64,000 nucleotides of DNA, taken from Sciurus carolinensis. Taxonomy: Eukaryota; Chordata; Mammalia; Rodentia; Sciuridae. The notes under the pieces are model-generated. The model saw only the letters and a list, made by a program, of their open reading frames with translations, was not told the origin of the DNA and ran no database searches. This document shows, piece after piece, positions 1 through 9,712 of this stretch. How positions within the stretch are numbered: position 1 is the stretch's first letter; every line of letters begins with the position of its first letter. The position numbers were made by a program, and so were the translations under genes. Location of the stretch: contig NC_062222.1 in assembly GCF_902686445.1 (NCBI RefSeq), positions 136,283,035-136,347,034 on the forward strand, given 5' to 3'.

Positions 1-1489
1 ACTTGAGCAAGTGTCTTAACTTTTCTGAGCCTTAACTACAAAATAGGGATGTCTTTTGATTCTCACAGGAGGTCCAAGAGGAGAGAGGCTCTGAGCCAGC
101 ACGCATGGCTCGGGTTGCTGGGTCTGAGTTCTGCTTCTGCCCCCAGGAGCGTGACCCTGGACAAGTCACCTCACGGCTTTCCCTGGCCATGAAAGGAGAC
201 CAACAGTGCTGCTGCTCCTTCTTTGAGACCTAGATTAAAGGGCGCCCTTTCCCAGCTCCTGCAGGCCTCCTCTGGACCCTATGGCCCTCCGTGCTCACAA
301 CTGCTATGCACACGCCACCAAAGCTGATTCTGAAAACAGCTGTGTGTGCTGTTTTCATGTTTTGGGTCGTGGGCTGCTGCAGGTGGGACCTCTGTGCCAA
401 CACCAGGTGAGACTGCCCGCCCCCACCTTGCTCAGGGAGGAAGGGCGGGTGCACTCTGGGATGGCCACTTGTGGTCCCTGCATCTGAGAAGGACAAAGGC
501 AGGCAGGATTGAGAGTCACCACCAAGACTATTTTCTCCAGGAAAACTTTAAATTCAGCTGTGAGCATTTCTGGTCCCACCCAGGAACAGCCCACAGTAAG
601 TTCCAAGCTGATTCCTGCTCCTGCCTTTCTCCTTCCTCTTCCCAGATGCTCTGTCACTTCGCAAAGCACCTTGCACCTAGGGTGTGGCAGCTGCTTGTTT
701 GAAATGTAAGGGAACAGTGATCTGGGATCAGAGGAAGCTTTTGGGTAATTTCTATTTCTAAAGATTGTCAAAAAAACAATATCTCCCCTGCTAAATTGCC
801 CAAATTGCTCCCACGAGCATCAAAAATGTTTCCTCCCTGCCACGCCCCCACCACCACCTGTCTCCTGTCCTCCAAAGGCTGCTGCTGAGCTCTGGGAGTG
901 TCCAGAACATCTTGGGGAGGATTTTGAATTGGGTAATTTTTGACTCCTCCAATTTCCTAAGTTCTATGATGCCTAAGATTTTGTTCTATTGTTTCCTGCT
1001 AAATTGATCAATAAGTTCCCTCTCCCACCAGCTCTGGGCTTCGTAGGATGACAGTAGGGGCTGGGGCCGAAAGTGCTTCACGTGGGGAATGAGGGAGGAG
1101 ACATGTGAACCGCCCCCGACCCACCCTCTGGGGCGCATGCTTAACAGACTGTGGGAGACATGTGAGCTCTAGAGCCACTGGAAATCAGTCCGGTGCACTT
1201 TCTGGGTTTCAGTCCGGAGTGTGTGTGGCACAGCATTACAGCTGGCATTAGGGACAATCAGAACAACAAGGTGTCCTAGGGTGACCCAGGTTATGAAGCA
1301 CACAGCATTCCGAGTCCTTCCCTGTGCCGTGTCCCACTGGACACTTCCCTCAGGCCAGCCCCTGGTCTTCCCCACAGCCCTGGGGTGCAGGGTCTGCTGA
1401 GGGCCACTCAGAGAGGTCTGTGAATTGCCACAGGTCCTAAAACCTGCCCATGCTCAGCCCTCTGATGAAAGCTGGCAGTTTTTGGAAGC
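1..1489. other. Intergenic DNA upstream of WFS1
   Basis: No exon or gene is recognised. A weak MIR-like core is visible around 150-200 (GTGACCCTGGACAAGTCACC). The rest is unique-looking sequence with no long open frame of recognisable content. Confidence 0.5.
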
Positions 1490-2026
1490 TGAGCTGGAGA
1501 AGAAAGACCCTGTGGTGCATCCAGAGAGTGGGGTATTACTTCCCACTGGACAGAAAAGAGCTACCAACCCATAAAACAGCACAGAGGAAACTTAACTGCA
1601 TGTTGTTAAAGGAAAGAAAACCTGCAAAGGCTGGTGTCTGATGCCAGCTTGGTGACACCCTGGAAAAGCACTGCAGACAGAGACAGTCAAAGCATCCATG
1701 GGCGCCAGGGCTGAGGGATGAGGGGATGAAGAGGTGGAGCACACAGGGTTTGCGGGGCTGCGACTCTATTCTGTGTGATACTATAGTGGTGGACACGTGT
1801 CGTTATACATCTGTCCAAACCCAGAAGATGCACAGAACCAAGAGTGGCCCCGAGCCTGGAGCACAGATTGGAGTGATAATGACAGATGAACAGGGTTCAC
1901 TTGGCGCAGGAGGTTGACGTGTGATGGGGGAGGGGGCTGTGGGGAGCTTGATACTTCTGCTGAAGTTTTGCTGTGATCCTAAAACTGCTTTAAGAAATAA
2001 AGATGGTTATTTAAAAAAAAAAATAA
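1490..2026 (+). mobile_element. L1 (L1M-type) 3' end fragment with A-tail
   Basis: The run resembles the 3' end of old mammalian L1 elements: GAGGAAACTTAACTGCATG, GATACTATAGTGGTGGACAC, the CCTAAAACTGCT motif and AATAAAG before an A-rich tail at 2011-2023. It is in sense orientation. The subfamily is not assigned, and the 5' truncation point is approximate. Confidence 0.75.
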
Positions 2027-4046
2027 GGTAGAGCAGAGTAAAGTCAGCGCCACCTCCAGGAAGACCTCCTGACTATGGCCCCCTGCTGTGGCCTCCTGCT
2101 GTGGCCCCCTGCCTGGACTCTGCAGTCAACCTTGCTTCTCCCCTGGGTCAGCTCCTTCCTGGACTAAAGGATGACGGGGGTTTCCAGATTCTGACCAACG
2201 AGCCCGTAAGCACCCCTGGGGTATGTGACTTATAACTTCTGTCCCTTGCTGTGGAGCTTGCTGTAGGTGCCAAGGAACACCCACCGCACCCTGCTGATGG
2301 TTAGGTGGGCTTGCATGGGATGGTGGATGCCTGGTACCAGGCACGTTGACATGCTCAGCTGTGGTGCTGCTGCTGCTGCTGTTCCCAACCCTGGTGACAC
2401 AGCCTTGGGACCTGAGTTGCCATCAGGACATGAGACCAGGTCCCATGCTGTGTGCTTACATGCCCCCTTGTCAGGCAGAGCCCCCTACATGGCAGGCTGA
2501 GTCCCCTTCACGGGTGAGAACCGGGGCTGCACAGCCCTCACCTGGCCCTGCCTGGGGGTCTCCTGGACAGCCAGGAGGTCTCTGAACAGCAGTCCTCCCT
2601 ACACGGGGCATTCTTCCTTCTCAGAGTTGTCTCTGTCTCCTGGAGTCTTCCTTTTCCCATGTGAAACTTCCCCGTGTACTTGGTGACTCATCCGCAAGGC
2701 ATTAAGTGGCAGTCGCTCTCTGCTTTCAGACGTGGGTAAATCACGACTCAGACACGCAGGCGAGCGCAGAGCTCCCCAAGACAATGCCACGTGTGCGCAG
2801 GGGGTGTGTGGAGGTGTTGGCAGGCGTGGGCCTGATGTAGCACCCAGCCCTGGTGACACAGAGCAGTGTGACCAGCACCAAACTCCCCAGCACCACCCAA
2901 ACTCTTTCCACTTGCACTGTGATTCCCGGAGACGGCAGAGTGGGCGCAGTCAGAGTTTATAAAGGAAAGATGGAGAGGAGGAAGGAGGGGCCGCTGCCCA
3001 GGGCGTGGCATGGGCAGAACGGTGGAGGGAGGTGGATGGAGGGGACTTGGGAGCCCCGAGGCTCTGCCACCAAGCAGTTGTGGGATGTGTGACCCTGAGA
3101 AGTCTCCATCTAAGACATGGAGGGAGACCAGTGGGTCACACGGTGGGAGGAAGATCCACCAAGCTGAATCAGCAAAAACAGCTTCCTACCTAGGTGTGGG
3201 CAAGACAGGTGGGGCAGCCTCAACAGGGGACCCAGCAAGGGTGGGCCTAGGTGGGAGCAGAGCCCGAGTGAGCCCAGAGCTTGCTCAGCCCCCAAGGTGC
3301 CATGCAACTGCTTCACCCCACGTGACTCCCCTGGAATCCAGGCTTCTGGTTCAGTGGCCCCCACAGGGCAGCTCTGAGGGTGACTGTGTGTGTGGCCTGG
3401 GTGAGAGCCCCCAGCCTAGCAGAGTTGCCCCCACCAAGCCTCTGAGACCCAGGGCCTGTCTTAGAGTGCAGTTCTGACTCAGGAGGGCTGGGGTGGCACA
3501 TGGGCTCAGCATTTCGAGCACAAACTTGGCCAGGGCCATGACCCATCGCACTGTAGACCACCAGCTTTCCAGTCATACGCCCAAGTGTCACTAAGGATCA
3601 GAGGCCCCAGAGGGAGAGGCTGTTAAATGCAGATTCCTGGGCCTGGCTCCTGGGGTGGCCGATGTGGGTGGTCTTAGGAGTCCAGGGTGTGCTTGACAGG
3701 CCTCCACACGTTGTTCTTATCTCATTAATCAAGTGGGCTAAACACCCGGGCTCGGGTCACAGGAGTGTTGCAGTGCTCTGAGAGCCACAGAATCTCTGGA
3801 ACATTCAGCCTGGTCACTGGGGGCCGCTTCCCCAATCCTCAATAATGGTCCTTTATCCTTCTGCAACTGTGAGAGGTGAACTGGCACCTGATTCCTGTTT
3901 AAATGCCAAGGGGCTGACGTTTTCCCCAAGGCTGCCCTGGCCAAGGGTTGGGGTTTCCATGCCCCACCCAAGCGCATCTGAAGGACCTTGGTTAGACACC
4001 AGACCACAGCAAGATCACAGTCCCATCGTGATGTTATGATGATGTA
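2027..4046. other. Intergenic DNA, with a MER5A-like fragment near 3595-3660
   Basis: No gene is recognised. The stretch around 3595-3660 (TTAAATGCAGATTCCTGGGC) resembles the hAT-Charlie element MER5A. A short imperfect tandem (CCCCCTGCTGTGGCC type) occurs near 2078-2112. Open frames here lack homology I can name. Confidence 0.5.
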
Positions 4047-4465
4047 AGTTTCCTGTGGCTGCATGTGACACAGTGCCACAACTCAGTAGCTTAAAACAAC
4101 AGAAATTTGTTCTGACACAGTTCCGGAGGCCAGGAATATAAAATCGGTATCACTGGGCCAAAGTCAAGGAGAATTCGTTCCTCGCCTCTTCCAGCTTCCT
4201 GTGCTTGCACGTCACTCCAAGACCAGCATTCTCAGCTCTCCCTTTGGTCGGTCTTCACATGGCCGTCTCCCCTGCCTCTTTCCTATAAGGACACTTGTGA
4301 CTACTTTCAGGGCCCACCTGGAGAGCAGGATGACTTCCCCTTCCCAAGATCCTCAGCTTAATCACATCTGTAAAAATCCTTTTTCCAAATAAAGTCACAT
4401 TTGCAGGTTCCCAGAGCTAGGACCTGACATCTCTGGGGACATTATTTGTCCTAGTTCATCAATGA
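4047..4465 (-). mobile_element. MaLR-type LTR fragment (MLT1/MST-like), antisense
   Basis: The + strand shows the reverse complement of a MaLR-like LTR: AGCTTAAAACAACAGAAATT, ACAGTTCCGGAGGCC, TTCACATGGCCGTCTCCCC, CCTATAAGGACAC, GGGCCCACC and CCAAATAAAGTCACATTTGC. The order of motifs matches the family. The exact subfamily was not assigned. Confidence 0.7.
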
Positions 4466-7354
4466 TCCCATAAGGCCCCAGTTCGGCTCTCTTCAGAAGG
4501 CAACTCATTGGGCCTGTCTCCATTTTTCTGTGTAAGCTTGGTGTAGGCCAATGCCTGAACTGGCAAGAGGTCAAGAAATGCTGAGTAAGTGGAAGTGGGT
4601 TTTAAATAGAAGTTGACGAGGAAGTGGGACGAGATCATGAACGTAGATTCAGAGAGTTGTGGGAAGAAATCAGAATGAGGTTAGGAGAGGCACATTTGGA
4701 GGTCACATTTCTTATAAGTCAGAAAGAACTTGCACGGGGTTTGCGCACAGGTGATGCATCCATACATTTGATGCTCAACCGAAGAATACGGGGCTGGGCT
4801 GTCGGGGAGGGAGGGCAGGCCTGGAGAGATGGCACTCAACAGCCAGTCTTTCTCCCACCAGAGCTGAGCCCCAGTAAGTCCTCCTGTACTTCCAGCAGCC
4901 ACTGCTTTAATTATTTGGCTGCTAGAGTTTCCAGTACTTTGAGATTTACGACGATTAAATCTTTGTGGTCTGTGCCTTGTCCTATTACCTAAAACCTTTT
5001 GTTCCCGTGAACTTGCTCTGCCTCCAGGTCTTTCTTACCCAAAATGCTTTTGCCATTCTTGTTGCTTATTTTTTTTTAATCCCACTTTTCCAAAGTTCAC
5101 TTGGAACCTCTACTTGCCAACATTTTTGGTGTGTTTTGTGTAAACAGTACCTAGCTGGATTTGAGTGTTTTACCCTGTCTTATGGCTTTTGCTGGGAAAT
5201 TCAGCCCATACCCATTTATTATGAAAGCTGAGCTCTACAGTTATTTATTTCTTCTTACTTTGTCTCCTTTTATTAAACTGTGTTGTTATGGCTGCTATTT
5301 CCTCTCTTTCCCCCTTCCTCGATTTTGATTCTGTAAGCTGAAGTTCTCCATCAAAGTGACATTTGTATTTGGAAACTTCCAGGTGTCTGAATTTTGCAGA
5401 TTGGGTCATGGAGACCTGGAGGAGAGATGAAGTGCTATAAATTAGGAAGCTTAAGTTGTGTTGGGCTATTTTGGGCCCCTTCAATAGCCATCTGTCATGG
5501 GCTGTCTGACCTAGCCCTTTTGTGACTGCTGGATAAACACAAGCTAAGCTGCACAGATCTCTGGGCTCTGTTCAGTTTCCGGGCTGAATTCCTGCTTTAT
5601 TGATAAAATAATAATTTTGGATCCTGTGGAAGATTTCCCCACCTTTTGGTAGCTCACCTATGTGATGACCCCACCTACTTTAGGGGACTCTGGATGGCCT
5701 GCATAACTCACAGGAGAACCGTGTCCTTCGGAGCACATGTGGCTAACTTGAGTTTGTTTCTGGGGCATGCTCACTCACGTGGGCTTGAAATCAAGCACTT
5801 TCTTATTTCAGAGTGATTTTTCTATCAACACTCCCTTACTTGTACTTGCCAGCTCTCCCCCAGCCTCCACCCCTTAGCTCAGAAATCCTCTGTTTCTTTT
5901 CCACTAGTTGCTGCTTTCCAGTCCCTGAAAGTCATAGTCCAACTGATACTCCCTTTCAATGTATGAATAGTAAATGGCAACTTTCCTGCCACGAGTCTCT
6001 TCATCCTGGCTTGTCGTCCTTCCCCACTCTCCCTCCCCACGCACCAAATCAGACTTTCCTACTTCCTCCTTCTCCCTGACCCAGATGTGACCTTAGAATG
6101 CTCTGATTCGCCACCCTAAGATGGATTCCATGTTTCAGTTTCAGGCAAACATTCACTGCCCCTTGGCCTGTGGCTTGTACCTTGGGAATCCTAGCAACTG
6201 CAGTCGCTTTTAGATTAAATCATGTATTTTGCAAGGGTCATTGCTTGCCACCACTTCCTGTTCTGCAAGCCTGCTCTATTTATCAATCTTGGCCAGCTGT
6301 GATTGAGCCCTCTCAGCAGGAGGGGAACGTCAGGACTCCTCTCCCCAGACCAGCGGCACAGGGGCAGACTGGGCCTTCTCTCTGCAGTGCCATGTGGCAT
6401 GTGTTCTCTTTCTCCCTGTGGATGACTCCCACCATTGCCCAAGACAGGGACCTTGATCACATGACCAGTGTCTGGATACTTCCCAAGTCCTGCAGGAATC
6501 CAGGGCCACTCAGATTCTCCTTCCTTTGGATGTGATGCTCCTTTTGAAACCCTTCAAGACTTTGTTTCCTGAGGATTTGTGCTTCAGAGCATAACTGAAA
6601 CCAGGGACGCTGCCTGGCATTTTGTTAACCTGTTTCCCTTTCAGTTTCCTCTGGGACTCCTGTTCATTGTATGCTACCCTTCCTGGGACTGTCTTTCAAG
6701 TTTCCCCTTTTTTTCTGATGATTTTCATATCTTTCTTCCACAAAGCTCCAAATTGTCTTCCAGTTTGCTAATTTGTGCTGCCTCATGGTTCTCTTTCTGA
6801 ATTTGCCTATTACTATGAGTTTTCCAGTTCTGTGGAGATGCTAAACATTGCCATGCTCTGCTTGAGGCTCTGTGAGCTGTCTTGCATATTTTTGTTGAAT
6901 TTTCTTGTTCCCCTTAGGCCTTCACAAGAGGAATGGTTCCATTTGCTTGTCCCCTCAAAGAGTTTGTGAAGTATCTCTGCTTCTGTGTGGTTGTGTGTGC
7001 AGTATCTGTAAAGACCAGGCTCTTGTGTCCTGGGCAGTAGTGGCCAGCCAGCAGGGGGTAGATGAAGAGGGCACACATTCCTTGAAGACAACAAAGAATG
7101 GGTTGGTAAGATCATGTGGAGTTGCTGGAGGAGGCCTCCTTGCTCTCAGCCTCACAGATGTGAGTAGAGCTGCTGGTTCCCCGGAGGGGGTGCTGCGGGA
7201 GGTTCTGGTAGGCCCCAGCCCTCGGAGTGCCAGAGGAGGGTGGGTGGGTTGAAAATGAAAGAAACGCATCTAATTGCTTTCAGAGTCTCAAAGATAGCAA
7301 GACTTAAATGGGAAACAAATGCTACGTGAGATTAAGAAACATGAAATGTCTAAA
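4466..7354. other. AT-rich intergenic DNA, nothing recognised
   Basis: Several T-rich and pyrimidine-rich stretches (5040-5110, 5800-6080, 6640-6790) resemble old repeat debris but match no family I can name. No splice-bounded coding segment is apparent. Confidence 0.4.
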
Positions 7355-8003
7355 CTCATTAGTGCTATGGCTTGTCCCCTCAAAACTCATGTTGTGGCAC
7401 CTGTTATAGGTAGATAGGAGCAAGAGGCTGACAGTGGGCTGACTGTATTGCACAGCAGGCTGACATAATGTCATTGAATTGCATATTTGAAAAAGCTAGA
7501 AGGAAGGATTTTGAATGTTTTCACCACAAGGAAATGATAAATGTTTGAGAGGACAGATACCTGCACCCTGATTTAAACATGATACAATGTATATGTGTAT
7601 TGAAGACTCACATGGTACCCCATAAATATTTAAAGCTTTTATGGCAGTTAAAAACATAAATTTAACAGTCACAAAAAAAGAAAGTCTTAAGAGAGGGGTG
7701 GGTGGTTATCAAGAGGGATTAATCACTTTTTTGAAGCATGGGTTAATTGTCCACAAGCTTCATTGTTACCTACGGAGCAGGTGGTGGTAAAGTAAGGCTG
7801 TGCGCATGTTCTCCTCTTCCCACGCCTGCTCGCCCTTCCACTTTCCAGCCATGTGATCATGCAGCACAAGGCCCTTGACAGATGGCGCTGCCTGATCTTG
7901 GACTTGCCCACCTCCAGAACCATGAGCCAAATAAACTTCTTTCCTTTATAAATTACTCAGTCTTGGGTGTTCTGTTATAGCAACAGAGAACAGATTAAGA
8001 TAA
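7355..8003 (+). mobile_element. MaLR (MST-like) LTR split by an L1 3' end
   Basis: The 5' part starts TGCTATGGCTTGTCCCCTCA near 7364. After an insertion it resumes near 7705 and ends with CCTCCAGAACCATGAGCC, AATAAAC, TAAATTACTCAGTCTTGGG and GTTATAGCAACAGAGAACAG, the usual 3' end of these LTRs. The intervening piece is listed separately. Confidence 0.75.
7450..7690 (+). mobile_element. L1 3' UTR fragment inserted in a MaLR LTR
   Basis: The sequence contains CACCACAAGGAAATGATAAA, TGTTTGAGAGGACAGATACC, GGTACCCCATAAATATTTA and an A-rich end, the pattern of L1MA-like 3' UTR ends. It interrupts the LTR, so it is younger than the LTR. Confidence 0.65.
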
Positions 8004-8074
8004 TTAGTTACCATGGAAATGCAAATTACAATTACAGAGCTCACTTTTCAATTTCCATTTCAGGAAAGGGTTTC

Positions 8075-8096
8075 TTTTTTTTTTTTTTTTTTTTTT
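8075..8096. repeat. Poly-T tract of 22 bases
   Basis: Uninterrupted T homopolymer, directly readable. No clear SINE body is attached on the 5' side, so it may be a microsatellite or the tail of a degraded antisense retroelement. Confidence 0.9.
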
Positions 8097-8099
8097 CTC

Positions 8100-9289
8100 A
8101 TAAGTAATCCCCTGAGTAGTAGATGCCCTCTCAGAGATGAGCTGGAAACAACTTTGAGAAACTTGTTAACTTCTTTTAGTAAAATGTATCTATAGATCTG
8201 AAAAAACCATCATGATCTGGTGTTCCTGCTTCCAGCACTTTGCCCTAAGGAAACAGTCCCACAATGTACTCATGGTGACTTCTGGAAACCCTTAAATGCA
8301 CACTGCCCCAAAATGCATTTTCTACTTTTATATATTAGAATGGAGGGGAGTGTTCTGAGTGACTGTGGACAAAATACTAAGACTCTATTTGCTTAGCAAC
8401 AAAAATGTGTCCAACACAACTTTTTTCCTCTGATCCTTAGTGAAACAACAAAAAATATTCCATGTGTGAAAATTCCCCTAAATGGATCCTTGTCAGAGCC
8501 TCACTGCTCAGCCCAGCCTTCCTTCCTCTCCTTCTTTCCTTCCCTGTGAGCCTCACAAGTTTGCAGGAGATGGGGGACCATGAGGGCAGCTGGAGGATCA
8601 AATGCAGACTGACAAACCTTGCAACTTTGACAAAATCCCTGAGGTAGTGTGCTCGATGGACAGAACCTATCTCCAAAATCAAATGGACTATTTGCTCCCA
8701 ACTTGCAGGCAGTGCTGTCTTTAATATGCTTTGAGCTGCAGTTTCTGCAAAGATAACCCAGGACAGGTATCTCTGATTGGCTATGGGGACTGAAGATAGA
8801 GCAGACAGGGACTTCCATTTTGGGAATCTGGGGCTGTCTAAAGCATGGACCTTTGCCCTCATCTCCAAAACACACCTCTCTGACATCTCAGAGGACCTAA
8901 AGAAGAGGGTCTCCCAACTGCCTGAGCCTCACCTCCCTCTCTGGGCTAATATATGCTTTTAAATGAATCCCACAATTACCTAGTGAAAAGTCTGCTACGT
9001 TGCATTTGATTTTGTGCACTTAAAGCAATACTTAGTTACACGTACACATTTAAATCAGCCGGATTTTTCTGTCTGCTGCTACATTGAGGGAGCCCCTCTG
9101 TATGTCTAACAGCACTGGAATAAATGTGTCTGGCGCATAGTAGGCGCAAAAAAGTGTTTGTTAATATTACAAAAGCAAATATAACGAATCCTAAGGTGGA
9201 GCCCCAGGAGCCCGAGTGCCGGCTGAAAGCTGTGCCTAACCTTGCATGTGGGTCCAACCACCTGTTACGCACCTGGGGCGCAATTCCAG
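8100..9289. other. Proximal upstream region of WFS1
   Basis: Mostly unique-looking sequence. A fragment at about 9115-9165 (TGGCGCATAGTAGGCGC) resembles the end of an L2/MIR-type repeat. A - strand open frame of 149 codons at 8437-8886 has no recognisable similarity and is not called as a gene. Confidence 0.45.
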
Positions 9290-9433
9290 CTCCACGAAGG
9301 GCCGCCTTGTGGGCGTGGCCGGGGCGGGGTCCTGGGCCGAATCCGCTCGGAAACTTTCGCTGTAGGCGGGCCAGACCCGCCCTCCCGGCGCCCTCGGTCC
9401 TGGAGGCGCCAGGGAAGAGACGGCCGCTGCAGG

Positions 9434-9452
9434 CGAGGCGCACCGCGATTGG
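9434..9452 (-). promoter_or_regulatory. WFS1: ER stress response element-like site (CCAAT-N9-CCTCG)
   Basis: The + strand reads CGAGG (9434-9438), nine bases, ATTGG (9448-9452). On the - strand this is CCAAT-N9-CCTCG, one base from the ERSE consensus CCAAT-N9-CCACG that binds NF-Y together with ATF6 or XBP1. It lies about 140-160 bp upstream of the estimated start of exon 1, inside the CpG island. I recall that an ERSE-like motif of almost the same sequence was reported to mediate XBP1 induction of human WFS1. Function in this species is inferred. Confidence 0.75.
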
Positions 9453-9589
9453 TGGAGGTGAGCGGTGATTGACCGGCGTGCGGGCCGCTCAGTGGGCAGA
9501 ACCGGCGCCGCGTCCGCGAGGCCGCGCCGCGAGTGGAGGGCGACGGAAGCCCCGCCTCCTGCCCCGCCCCGCGGGCCCCAGGCCGCGCT

Positions 9590-9712
9590 GGCCGGCGCTC
9601 GCTCCTCCTGCTCCGCCGTCGCTGTCCCGGCCCGGCGCGTCCCTCTGCTCCAGAGCAACTTCGCGACCGGCCCGGAGGCCTGAGGCGCCGCGTGAGGCCC
9701 GCTCGCCGGCAG
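9590..9712 (+). other. WFS1: WFS1 noncoding exon 1 (5' UTR)
   Basis: A strong donor, CAG|GTGAGT, lies at 9710-9718 inside the CpG island, about 6.75 kb upstream of the ATG exon. Human WFS1 also begins with a short noncoding exon in a CpG island. The 3' edge (9712) is read from the donor. The 5' edge is only estimated, since the promoter lacks a TATA box and start sites are probably spread over roughly 9550-9620. The estimated exon contains no ATG, so no upstream reading frame is expected in the leader. Confidence 0.7.

Noticed and set aside
1990..2026. AATAAA followed by an A-run, considered as a processed pseudogene tail
   Set aside because: The 500 bases upstream match an L1 3' end rather than any gene, so the tail belongs to the L1.
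8437..8886. 149-codon - strand frame upstream of WFS1
   Set aside because: No similarity to a known protein, no promoter or poly(A) context, and composition like the surrounding noncoding DNA. Old repeat debris is more likely.
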